Position numbers and translations under genes: made by a program. Source: DAOTVD01 sp034437075 (lineage in GTDB: Bacteria > Chloroflexota > Anaerolineae > Aggregatilineales > J027). From it: DNA of 14,054 bases. The notes beneath the pieces were generated by a model. That model saw nothing but the letters and a program-made list of their open reading frames with translations. It made no database searches and was not told where the DNA came from. Below, piece by piece: positions 7,465-14,054 of the stretch. How positions within the stretch are numbered: position 1 is the first letter of the stretch; every line of letters starts with the position of its first letter. The stretch lies in contig DAOTVD010000112.1 of NCBI GenBank assembly GCA_034437075.1, forward strand, positions 1-14,054, written 5' to 3'.

Positions 7465-8058
7465 ATGAACATGCAAAGCAACGTTTCTTATGAAGATGAA
7501 GTCCCCGTCCGGGTGGTCAATAAGCAGCATAACACACCCCAAAATCGGGCAGAAGATGTTGAGCGCGAGCGCCTCTATGCGGCGCTGGCCCATGCGATAG
7601 GCCCCATTACCATTGCCCTGATGTTAATTTTCGACGGCGGGCTATATTGGCTTGGTATGCTCTTTTTCACGGTGCTGATCTATTCATCCTACCGCGAGAA
7701 ATCGGCGCTGGTACGCTTCCATGCCCGCCAAGCCCTGGCCGCGCAACTGCTGGGCACGGTCGGCTGGCTGATAGCTGTGACACTGGGCGCGGCGGCCTGG
7801 GTCATCCTGTTAATGATCTCGCTGGTGCTGATTTTGTTGCTCGTCGGCCTCATCTTGACGCCTGTTGTCGCGATTGTCGGCCCGTTGGCGTTCTTGGCAT
7901 CCTTCGCGCTGCCGTTGGGCGTGGCCGTCTTCGGGGCGATTGGTGCCTGGGAAACCTGGAACGGCAAAGACTTTCGCTACCCTATATTGGCCGATTGGCT
8001 GGATAATCGCCTGGGAAAAATCCAAAATGAGGCCAAGCAATCTGTGCCAGTTGTTTAA
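7465..8058 (+). CDS. DUF4870 family membrane protein
   Basis: A 197-residue membrane protein. A polar N-terminus of about 35 residues is followed by ALAHAIGPITIALML, a second hydrophobic segment and the signature ALVRFHARQAL (81-91), the hallmark SxxVRFHAxQAL of DUF4870. A long hydrophobic stretch (95-162) is followed by the closing NGKDFRYPILADW (166-178). About four transmembrane helices are expected; the function of the family is not known. The ATG at 7465 is preferred over an upstream in-frame GTG (7411) because AAAGGG at 7449-7453 lies about ten bases before it. It follows the Trypco1-like gene by 70 bases and is the last gene before the terminator. Confidence 0.87.
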   Translation: MNMQSNVSYEDEVPVRVVNKQHNTPQNRAEDVERERLYAALAHAIGPITIALMLIFDGGLYWLGMLFFTVLIYSSYREKSALVRFHARQALAAQLLGTVGWLIAVTLGAAAWVILLMISLVLILLLVGLILTPVVAIVGPLAFLASFALPLGVAVFGAIGAWETWNGKDFRYPILADWLDNRLGKIQNEAKQSVPVV

Positions 8059-8085
8059 TCGGCTGTGCCCCGCCCGCGTCTTCAG

Positions 8086-8111
8086 AGAGCGCCCGCTTCG
8101 GCGGGCGTTTT
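8086..8111 (+). terminator. Intrinsic terminator with UUCG tetraloop
   Basis: CGCCCGC (8090-8096) pairs perfectly with GCGGGCG (8101-8107) around the loop TTCG, giving the very stable C(UUCG)G hairpin, and TTTT follows at 8108-8111. The stem can be extended by A-U and G-U pairs between 8086-8089 and 8108-8111. It lies 27 bases past the DUF4870 stop and just before the end of the convergent MFS gene, so it closes the plus-strand operon. The minus-strand reading lacks a T tract. Confidence 0.85.
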
Positions 8112-8115
8112 AGAT

Positions 8116-9393
8116 TCACCGGGCTTGGATGGGTAACGAGACGCCTTTATACGCGGTGCGGCGTTCGCGCTCTATACGCCGCGCCAAGCCCAAAGCCGGA
8201 ATACTCAACAGCAGCACTTGCACCCCAGTGAGGATAAACAACCAGGTAAAGCCATGCGCTTCGATGATCGTGCCGTAAAGCTGCGACCCAACCCCGATGG
8301 CCGCCCCCCAACCTGTGAACATGATCGCCGTGCCTAGCCCGCGCAAACGCGGCGGGCAAGCATCCTGCATGAGCGCGTCCATCATGGCGCGGTGGTACGA
8401 AAAGCCGAACGAAACGATAATCACGGCCAGGTAGATGAGCCAGATATTCCCCACCAGGCCCATCAGCGCGATGCCCGGCAGCATGATGAACATCCCCGGC
8501 ACCAACCCCGCGAAGCGCCCGCGCCGGTCGGAATAGCGCCCCGCGCGCGGTAGCACAAAAAAGTTCACCAGCGCGAACAAACTAAAGGCCACACTGATCG
8601 GCACTTCGGCCAAGAAGCCCGGCGCCTGACCGGCCAGGTCGCGATGTTCGGCATACAGCGGAAAATAGACGAAAAATAGCACAAAGATGGAAGCGCCCGC
8701 AAAACTGGTAAACAACGAGGCCCAGGCCCCCCGCAAGGCCAGGATTTTCCGTGATCCCCGCCACATGGACACATCCGAGGTAATGCGTTCCTCGCGCTGG
8801 GGCAACATCAGCGTGAAGACCAGCGCCCCCAACGAGAGCACCGCCGCCACCCAGAACGCGACCCGAAAGCCAAACCCATTCATCAGCGCCTCGCCGCTTA
8901 GCGGGCCCAGAATCAGCGCGAGTGAAAAGCCGCTGGTATTGATGCCGAAGGCCTCGCCGCGCCGCTCCGGCGGCACCACATCCGCAATATAGGCTTTCAT
9001 GGCGGTTAGATAAATCGCCAGGCTAAAGCCATGTACCAGGCGGCCCGCCAGAAATAACTCGCGGCTTTGGGTCAGCGCCATGGTCACCAGATAGAACACC
9101 CCTAGCGCACCGCCAACGAGCATCACGCGCCGCCGCCCGACACGATCCGACCAGGCGCCACTCGGTAAGCGTGAAAGGATTTCGGCCAGCGTCACGACGA
9201 GCACCGCTGTCCCTACGAACGACGCCGCCGCGCCGAGTTCGTTCTGCACAAACAAGGGGATAAGCGGAAAGGTCATCTGGATGGCAAAAAAGTAAAACAC
9301 GCTGGCAGCTGTCGCCAGCCAAAAGCCCATGGGCAAGGTTTCCAAAGCACGATTCATACGCGCCGTCAGGGCGGTGATGAGAAAGGCAGGCAT
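8116..9393 (-). CDS. MFS transporter
   Basis: A 425-residue major facilitator superfamily protein with about twelve hydrophobic segments in two halves joined by a polar loop (about 198-222). The MFS motif A appears as GAWSDRVGRRR (79-89) between helices 2 and 3, and a degenerate copy GRYSDRRGR (285-293) lies between helices 8 and 9. RLVHGFSLAIY (118-128) in helix 4 fits motif B of drug/proton antiporter-type members. The start at 9393 has AAGGA about eight bases upstream. By family it is a secondary transporter, possibly multidrug or metabolite efflux; substrate unknown. A strong terminator separates it from lepA upstream, so it needs its own promoter in the roughly 50 bases before its start, where I see only a weak TATTTT. 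Confidence 0.9.
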   Translation of the reverse strand: MPAFLITALTARMNRALETLPMGFWLATAASVFYFFAIQMTFPLIPLFVQNELGAAASFVGTAVLVVTLAEILSRLPSGAWSDRVGRRRVMLVGGALGVFYLVTMALTQSRELFLAGRLVHGFSLAIYLTAMKAYIADVVPPERRGEAFGINTSGFSLALILGPLSGEALMNGFGFRVAFWVAAVLSLGALVFTLMLPQREERITSDVSMWRGSRKILALRGAWASLFTSFAGASIFVLFFVYFPLYAEHRDLAGQAPGFLAEVPISVAFSLFALVNFFVLPRAGRYSDRRGRFAGLVPGMFIMLPGIALMGLVGNIWLIYLAVIIVSFGFSYHRAMMDALMQDACPPRLRGLGTAIMFTGWGAAIGVGSQLYGTIIEAHGFTWLFILTGVQVLLLSIPALGLARRIERERRTAYKGVSLPIQAR

Positions 9394-9441
9394 GCGTTAT
9401 CCTTCGTAAATTTCGGGAACAAAATACGGTATTCGGGGCAC

Positions 9442-9469
9442 AAAAAAAGCCCGGCTTCGTCACCGGGCT
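9442..9469 (-). terminator. Intrinsic terminator after lepA
   Basis: On the minus strand AGCCCGG (9469-9463) pairs with CCGGGCT (9454-9448) around an eight-base loop, and a run of T follows (9448-9442). It lies 16 bases past the lepA stop and ends the mreB-prfB-lepA side before the MFS gene. Confidence 0.9.
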
Positions 9470-9485
9470 ACTCCCCACGGCGGGA

Positions 9486-11291
9486 TTATTCGTCTCCCAA
9501 ACTGAGCACAGCCATAAAGGCTTCTTGCGGCACTTCCACGCTGCCGATCATCTTCATGCGCTTCTTGCCTTTTTTCTGTTTTTCCAGCAATTTGCGCTTG
9601 CGGGTGATGTCGCCGCCATAGCATTTGGCTAGAACGTCCTTGCGCACCGCTTTCACGGTCGCGCGGGAGATAACGCGCTTGCCAACCGCCGCCTGAACCG
9701 GCACCGCGAATTGCTGGCGCGGGATGAGTTCCTTCAGCTTGGTGACTAGGCGCTGCCCCTTGTGGTAGGCGTCATCTCGGTGGCAGATCATCGCCAGCGC
9801 ATCGACCGGGTCGCCATTCACCAGGACATCCACTTTCACCAAATCTTCTTTACGATACTCGTGAAATTGATAATCCAGGCTGGCATAGCCCTTGGTAGAA
9901 GATTTCAGACGGTCGTAGAAGTCCACGATGAGTTCACTCAGCGGCAATTGGTAGCTGAGCAAGACGCGCGATGTATCCAGATATTCCATGTTTTCGTAGA
10001 CGCCGCGCCGGGTCGTGACGAGCTCCATCACCGGGCCGATGTATTCCTCCGGCGCGAAGACCTGGATTTTCATCCACGGCTCGCTAATGCTCTCCACATC
10101 GTTATCATCGGGTAACTCGGCGGGGCTATGGATGATCTGTTCTTCGCCGCTTTTCAGCGCGATGTGATATTCCACGCTGGGCGCGGTGGCCAGAATATCC
10201 AGGTCGTATTCGCGCTCGACGCGCTCTTGCACGATGTCCATATGGAACAGGCCCAAGAAACCAACCCGAAAGCCAAAATTCAGCGCCTTGGATGACTCCG
10301 GCTCGTAAACGAGCGAGGCATCGTTCAGTTGCAGTTTTTCGAGCGCATCGCGTAAATCTTCGTAATCGTCATTATTGACCGGGTAAAAACTGGCGAAGAC
10401 CATGGCCTTAGCTTGCTTGTAGCCCGGCAACGGGGCCTCGGCGCCACTTTGTTTGAGCGTGATGGTATCACCCACGCGGCATTCGCGCACGGTCTTCAGC
10501 CCCGTAGCGATATAGCCCACACTGCCCGCCCGAATCGCTTGGGTGGGTTTCATTAGCGGCGACATCACGCCGATTTCGATGGACTCGATGACCGAGCCGC
10601 TTTGCATCATCTTCAGCGTGTCTTTTTTTGTGAATTTGCCATCCACCACACGCACATAGGCGATCACCCCGCGATAGATGTCGTAATGACTATCGAAAAC
10701 CAGCGCGCGCAAGGGCGCGTCCAAGTTGCCGCGCGGGGGCGGCACGCGGTCGATGACCGCCTGCAAGATGCTCTCGACGTTTTGCCCCGTCTTCGCGCTG
10801 ACTTGCAACATATCTTCGGCGGGGGTGCCGATGAGGTCTTCGAGTTCCTGCGCCACGTCATCAGGCCGGGCTGAGGGTAGGTCAATTTTGTTGATGACCG
10901 GGATAATTTCCAGATCAGCTTCTAACGCCAGATACAGATTAGCGAGTGTTTGGGCTTCGATACCCTGCGTGGCATCCACCACCAGCAACGCACCTTCGCA
11001 AGACTGCATCGCACGGCTGACCTCGTAGGTGAAGTCTACGTGGCCAGGGGTGTCGATGAGATTGAGTTCATACAGATCACCATCCGCTGCGGTCCATTCC
11101 ATGCGCACCGCCGAGGCTTTGATGGTCACGCCGCGTTCGCGTTCCAACTCCATATCATCCAGCAATTGGGCTTGCATCTCGCGCTCGGTGACCGTGCCGG
11201 TGATCTGCAAGAGTCGATCCGCGAGGGTACTTTTCCCGTGGTCAATATGGGCAATGATGCTGAAGTTGCGCGTATGGGCAAAGTCGATCAT
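9486..11291 (-). CDS. lepA: Elongation factor 4 (LepA) GTPase
   Basis: A full-length 601-residue LepA/EF4, a ribosome-binding GTPase related to EF-G that acts in translation and back-translocation or ribosome biogenesis. G1 is AHIDHGKS (14-21), the switch I stretch is ERERGVTIKA (50-59), G3 is DTPGH (80-84, with H84 the activating histidine) and G4 is NKID (134-137). Domains II, III and V follow, and the LepA-specific C-terminal domain is present (GKRVISRATVKAVRKDVLAK, CYGGDITRKRKLLEKQKKGKK). Length matches the usual 595-610. The ATG at 11291 has AGGA six bases upstream. It follows prfB by 77 bases that contain two TATACT boxes, so it may have its own promoter as well as read-through from prfB, and it ends in a strong terminator. 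Confidence 0.97.
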   Translation of the reverse strand: MIDFAHTRNFSIIAHIDHGKSTLADRLLQITGTVTEREMQAQLLDDMELERERGVTIKASAVRMEWTAADGDLYELNLIDTPGHVDFTYEVSRAMQSCEGALLVVDATQGIEAQTLANLYLALEADLEIIPVINKIDLPSARPDDVAQELEDLIGTPAEDMLQVSAKTGQNVESILQAVIDRVPPPRGNLDAPLRALVFDSHYDIYRGVIAYVRVVDGKFTKKDTLKMMQSGSVIESIEIGVMSPLMKPTQAIRAGSVGYIATGLKTVRECRVGDTITLKQSGAEAPLPGYKQAKAMVFASFYPVNNDDYEDLRDALEKLQLNDASLVYEPESSKALNFGFRVGFLGLFHMDIVQERVEREYDLDILATAPSVEYHIALKSGEEQIIHSPAELPDDNDVESISEPWMKIQVFAPEEYIGPVMELVTTRRGVYENMEYLDTSRVLLSYQLPLSELIVDFYDRLKSSTKGYASLDYQFHEYRKEDLVKVDVLVNGDPVDALAMICHRDDAYHKGQRLVTKLKELIPRQQFAVPVQAAVGKRVISRATVKAVRKDVLAKCYGGDITRKRKLLEKQKKGKKRMKMIGSVEVPQEAFMAVLSLGDE

Positions 11292-11323
11292 GTCTTATCC
11301 TGTTCTGGCTACGTGACTATGCA

Positions 11324-11358
11324 GAGTATAGCCGAAACAGGGGCGCTTGAGTATAGCC
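11324..11358 (-). promoter_or_regulatory. Duplicated -10-like TATACT boxes upstream of lepA
   Basis: The ten bases GGCTATACTC occur twice on the minus strand (11333-11324 and 11358-11349), 25 bases apart, in the short prfB-lepA gap. Each holds TATACT, a good -10 box, but neither has a recognisable -35 at 16-18 bases. They could be alternative lepA promoters. Confidence 0.35.
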
Positions 11359-11368
11359 AGCCAGCGCA

Positions 11369-12458
11369 TTAGCCCTGCCCCACCTTGTGCTTCAAATAGG
11401 CTTCCATAAAGGGGTCAAGCTCGCCATCCAGCACTTTTTGCACCTGGCCAGTCTCGTGCTCGCTACGATGATCCTTGACCATCTGGTACGGATGCAACAC
11501 GTAGGAGCGAATCTGGCTGCCCCATTCCGCGCTAACGTGCTCGCCCTTCAGCGTCGCGAACTCGGCCTCTTGTTTCTGGCGTTCCATCTCTACCAAGCGA
11601 GACTTCAAAACCTGCATCGCGCGATTCTTGTTCTGAAGCTGGCTGCGCTGGTTCTGGCAAGAGACGACAATCCCGGTGGGGGTATGCGTAATGCGCACAG
11701 CGGTATCGTTCTTCTGCACATGTTGGCCCCCCGCGCCCCCAGCCCGAAACGTATCGACCTGAAGATCGTTGGGGTTGATTTCGATGTCGATCTCCCCGTG
11801 AATATCGGGCCAGGTTTCCACCAAGGCAAACGCCGTATGGCGCCGCGCCGAAGCATCGAAGGGGCTGATGCGCACCAGGCGATGCGTCCCGCGTTCGGTT
11901 TGCAAGTAGCCGTAGGCTTTAGGCCCGCTGATGCTAACGGTCGCGCTTTTAATCCCGGCCTCGTCACCGTCGGTTTGGTCCACGATCTCGACCTGAAAGC
12001 CGCGCGCTTCGGCCCAGCGCAAATACATGCGCAGCAGCATCTGCGCCCAGTCCTGGGCATCGACGCCGCCCGCGCCCGCGTGCACGGCCAGGATGGCATC
12101 TTCGCCATCGTATTCGCCGCTGAACATGGCTTCTAGCGACATCTTATCGACGATTTCGGCCAGGGTGTTTGTCTCAGCTTCCATTTCCGCGCGCAGGTCG
12201 TCGTCATCCAGGCTAGCTAGTTCGACCGCGTCATCAAGACGCGCGGCAAGTTTGTCCCAGCGTTCAATTTCCGCGCGCAGGCGCGCACTCTGGCGCATGA
12301 CATCCTGCGCGGCGTTGGGGTCATCCCAAAAATCGGGCTGGGCGGCCTGGTTTTCTAATTCCGTAAGGTGTTGGCGTTTGGTCGCTAGGTCAAAGACGGT
12401 CCATCAGCTTGGTGATTTCTTGCCGCATGTCCGTTAAGCGCGAGTGTAGGCTATCCAT
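11369..12458 (-). CDS. prfB: Peptide chain release factor 2, with programmed +1 frameshift
   Basis: RF2 recognises UGA and UAA stop codons and hydrolyses peptidyl-tRNA on the ribosome. The ATG at 12458 opens a 22-codon frame (MDSLHSRLTDMRQEITKLMD, then RL) that stops at the TGA at 12392-12390. A +1 shift at CTT TGA C skips base 12392 and continues as DLATKRQHLTELENQ to the stop at 11369, giving 362 residues, about the length of E. coli RF2. The SPF anticodon-like tripeptide lies at residues 198-200 and the catalytic GGQ at 243-245. The residue four before the GGQ is Ala, as in most RF2 proteins and unlike the Thr of E. coli K-12. A Shine-Dalgarno AAGGAGA (12475-12469) fits the 12458 start. 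Reading only the long frame would truncate the protein to 309 residues. It lies 33 bases after mreB. Confidence 0.96.
12389..12395 (-). promoter_or_regulatory. prfB programmed +1 frameshift site (CTTTGAC)
   Basis: The minus-strand heptamer CTTTGAC is the canonical RF2 autoregulatory slippery site. When RF2 is scarce the in-frame TGA is read slowly, the tRNA on CTT slips +1 to TTT, and GAC is read next; when RF2 is plentiful, synthesis ends after 22 residues. The stimulatory Shine-Dalgarno-like run usually found three bases upstream (AGGGGG in E. coli) is weak here: the preceding bases are GATGGACCGT. Confidence 0.95.
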
Positions 12459-12468
12459 GGATGGTACA

Positions 12469-12475
12469 TCTCCTT
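12469..12475 (-). promoter_or_regulatory. prfB ribosome binding site
   Basis: AAGGAGA on the minus strand lies ten bases before the ATG at 12458. It decides the upstream start of prfB and so shows that the 22-codon first frame is translated. A closer ATG at 12469 overlaps the site and is out of frame. Confidence 0.8.
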
Positions 12476-12491
12476 ATTTGAGTGGTACGGA

Positions 12492-13496
12492 TTAAAGTTG
12501 TTGGACATTGCCGCGCATTAAGCTGGGGTTGTTCAGCGCGCGCACGGCGCCCAGGGCCGTAGCGACAATCGGCTCCTCGCTGCGATAGGCCGGGACGCCC
12601 GTCTCCTGGGTCACGAATTGCTCGATACCGCGCAGCATGGCCATGCCGCCCGTGAGCACGATGCCCCGGTCGATGATGTCTGAGGCCAATTCGGGTGGCG
12701 TATCGGAGAGCACGCGCTTGGCCACGCTGACACTCATGGCCAGGGTTTCTTCAATGGCCTCGGCCACTTCGCTAGTGGTGATGGTGATGGTGCGCGGTAA
12801 GCCGCTGACCTGGTCGCGGCCTTGGATTTCCATCGAGAGTTCTTCGGGTTGGGGCACCGCCGCGCCCACCTGAATCTTAACCGCTTCGGCGGTCGGTTCG
12901 CCGATGATGAGGCTATACTTGCGGCGCACATAATGGATGATCGATTCGTCGATGCGCACCCCCCCCACGCGGATGCTATGCGCCACGACGACATTCCCCA
13001 GCGCCATTACCGAGGCTTCGGTCACGCCGCCGCCCATGTTCAGAATCATGTTGCCCGCAGGCGTCGTGACGGGCAAGCCCGCGCCCAAGGCCGCCGCCAA
13101 CGGCTCGGAAATCAGATACGCGACGCGCGCGCCCGCTTGCAACGCGGCTTCGTGCACGGCCCGCTTTTCCACGGATGTCACGCCATAGGGCACAGAAATC
13201 ATGACCTCCGGCCCGCGTACCATCCCCCGCGCGCCTATCTTGCGGATGAAATAACGCAGCATGGCCTCGGTGACTTCATAATCAGCAATGACCCCATCGC
13301 GCAGAGGGCGCATCACGTCGATGCCTTCGGGATGGCGGCCCCACATATCGCGGGCATCCTGGCCGATGGCGCGCACGAGTTCTTCCTCGCCCGTGGTCAA
13401 CGCGACCATTGACGGTTCTTGCAGAACTATCTGATTATTGTGCGCGATCAAGACATTAACCGTCCCTAGATCGATGCCGATTTTCTTCGATAACAT
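12492..13496 (-). CDS. mreB: MreB-like actin homologue, altered phosphate-2 loop
   Basis: A 334-residue MreB-family protein, a membrane-associated actin-like filament that guides cell wall elongation. Phosphate-1 is GIDLGTVNVLIA (7-18). SVPYGVTSVEKRAVHEAA (101-118) and SEPLAAALGAGLPV (130-143) are typical and retain E131. IIGEPTAEAVKIQVGAA (197 onwards) and the adenosine motif GIVLTGGMAMLRGIEQF are present. The phosphate-2 loop reads NMGGGVTEA (153-161), where MreB normally has DIGGGTTEV: the conserved Asp is Asn and the first Thr is Val. That Asp corresponds to actin Asp154 and supports nucleotide hydrolysis, so ATPase activity may be reduced. The start has AGGAG (13509-13505) eight bases upstream. 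mreC and mreD are not adjacent; prfB follows by 33 bases. It could be a lineage-specific MreB or a paralogue. Confidence 0.93.
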   Translation of the reverse strand: MLSKKIGIDLGTVNVLIAHNNQIVLQEPSMVALTTGEEELVRAIGQDARDMWGRHPEGIDVMRPLRDGVIADYEVTEAMLRYFIRKIGARGMVRGPEVMISVPYGVTSVEKRAVHEAALQAGARVAYLISEPLAAALGAGLPVTTPAGNMILNMGGGVTEASVMALGNVVVAHSIRVGGVRIDESIIHYVRRKYSLIIGEPTAEAVKIQVGAAVPQPEELSMEIQGRDQVSGLPRTITITTSEVAEAIEETLAMSVSVAKRVLSDTPPELASDIIDRGIVLTGGMAMLRGIEQFVTQETGVPAYRSEEPIVATALGAVRALNNPSLMRGNVQQL

Positions 13497-13525
13497 ACCG
13501 TTTACTCCTGCCCTTCTGCGCGGTC

Positions 13526-13531
13526 ATTATA
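13526..13531 (-). promoter_or_regulatory. Candidate -10 box upstream of mreB
   Basis: A perfect TATAAT on the minus strand lies 29 bases before the mreB start, in the 49-base gap after the MDR gene. No clear -35 sits 16-18 bases upstream. Transcription from here would give a leader of about 22 bases carrying the AGGAG site. Confidence 0.5.
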
Positions 13532-13545
13532 CAACAAAGCACGCC

Positions 13546-14054
13546 TCAGGGCTTTAGCAACACTTTGCCGATATTCTCGCGATTTTGCAACCGCGCATGG
13601 GCTTGGGCGGCGTCATCAAAGCTAAAGACCGCATCAATACGCGGTTGCAACCAGCCCTGCATATGCCATTCCATAATCTGCTCGCCCCAGCCACGCAGGC
13701 GCGGCACCTCGCGCCATAAATGGCCCAAGTTCACGCCCAAAATACCTTTATTGGCGTTCATCAAGCGCAGCGGGTTAAAGGCCAGCCAAGGTACATCCAA
13801 CGCGAAGCGCACAGCCGCCAGCGGACGCCGCCGCAGGCTCGGCGCGATACTCGAGACGCCAAACATCACCAAGCGCCCGGTTGGTGCCAAGGCCCGATAA
13901 CTACGATACCAATGCCGCCCGCCGATGGGATCGAGCACGACCTCAACCCCGGCCCCATGTGTAATACGCTTGATTTCTTTCACGAAATCGTCTTGGCGAT
14001 AGTTGATGCATTCTTCTACGCCGATCTGAATTAAATCCTGGTGTTTGCCCGGCG
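13546..14054 (-). CDS. Quinone oxidoreductase / VAT1-like MDR family protein, 5' end off window
   Basis: The frame runs open from the right edge for 168 codons, so the N-terminal half is missing; a GTG at 13983 is internal and not a start. The visible part holds the later Rossmann half and C-terminus of a medium-chain dehydrogenase/reductase: ECINYRQDDFVKEIKRITHG, then VEVVLDPIGG, then LAPTGRLVMFGVSS. The order and wording match the NADPH:quinone reductase (zeta-crystallin) group, and NPLRLMNANKGILGVNL with the ending NIGKVLLKP most resemble the VAT1-like branch. By family it reduces quinones or enones with NADPH; the substrate is unknown. No zinc ligands can be judged from this part. It lies 49 bases upstream of mreB on the same strand. 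Confidence 0.87.
   Translation of the reverse strand, partial: PGKHQDLIQIGVEECINYRQDDFVKEIKRITHGAGVEVVLDPIGGRHWYRSYRALAPTGRLVMFGVSSIAPSLRRRPLAAVRFALDVPWLAFNPLRLMNANKGILGVNLGHLWREVPRLRGWGEQIMEWHMQGWLQPRIDAVFSFDDAAQAHARLQNRENIGKVLLKP

Noticed and set aside
11387..12136. 249-residue plus-strand open frame opposite prfB
   Set aside because: It lies wholly antisense to prfB, whose protein is unmistakable. The translation is low-complexity and matches no family; it arises from GC-rich codon bias.
12389..12395. prfB as a frameshifted pseudogene
   Set aside because: The break is exactly the conserved CTTTGAC recoding site at the usual codon position, the start has a good ribosome binding site, and the rest of the protein, including SPF and GGQ, is intact.
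12822..13412. 196-residue plus-strand open frame opposite mreB
   Set aside because: His/Arg/Ala-rich shadow of the mreB coding strand, with no domain.

Overview
This 14 kb window looks like chromosomal sequence from a free-living, moderately GC-rich bacterium. Chloroflexota is my best guess, possibly Anaerolineae-like. The clues are the style of the GT-C membrane glycosyltransferase, the MreB beginning with a DLGTVNVLI signature, and the AAA ATPase/response regulator/DUF4870 set. This assignment rests on family resemblance from memory, not on a search. I see no tRNA, rRNA, CRISPR array, insertion sequence or phage gene. Coding density is high and the protein-coding style is uniform.

Left part (1-2997): a truncated minus-strand Dabb (stress-responsive A/B barrel) gene runs off the left edge. 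It is divergent from a 763-residue GT-C family membrane glycosyltransferase whose soluble C-terminus appears to hold two related beta-rich domains. A small three-helix membrane protein on the minus strand fills the next gap.

Centre (2955-8111): six plus-strand genes are packed head to tail, several overlapping, and end at a UUCG-tetraloop terminator. They are a class V PLP aminotransferase-like enzyme; an AAA+ ATPase with an N-terminal winged-helix-like region; a response regulator with an unknown N-terminal half; a membrane-anchored protein with a possible NTF2-like C-terminal domain; a 106-residue protein resembling the trypsin-co-occurring domain 1 (Trypco1/CU044_2847) family; and a DUF4870 membrane protein. 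This is the most interesting part of the window and the best candidate for an undescribed system: an ATP-driven remodelling machine with a signalling receiver and membrane anchors.

Right part (8116-14054, all minus strand): an MFS transporter, then (in transcription order from the right) mreB, prfB and lepA, ended by a strong intrinsic terminator, plus a quinone-oxidoreductase-like MDR gene cut by the right edge. prfB (release factor 2) carries the classic +1 programmed frameshift (CTT TGA C) after codon 22; reading through it gives a full-length 362-residue protein. The MreB has an unusual phosphate-2 loop in which the normally conserved aspartate is asparagine. mreB-prfB-lepA probably form one cluster joining cell-shape and translation functions.
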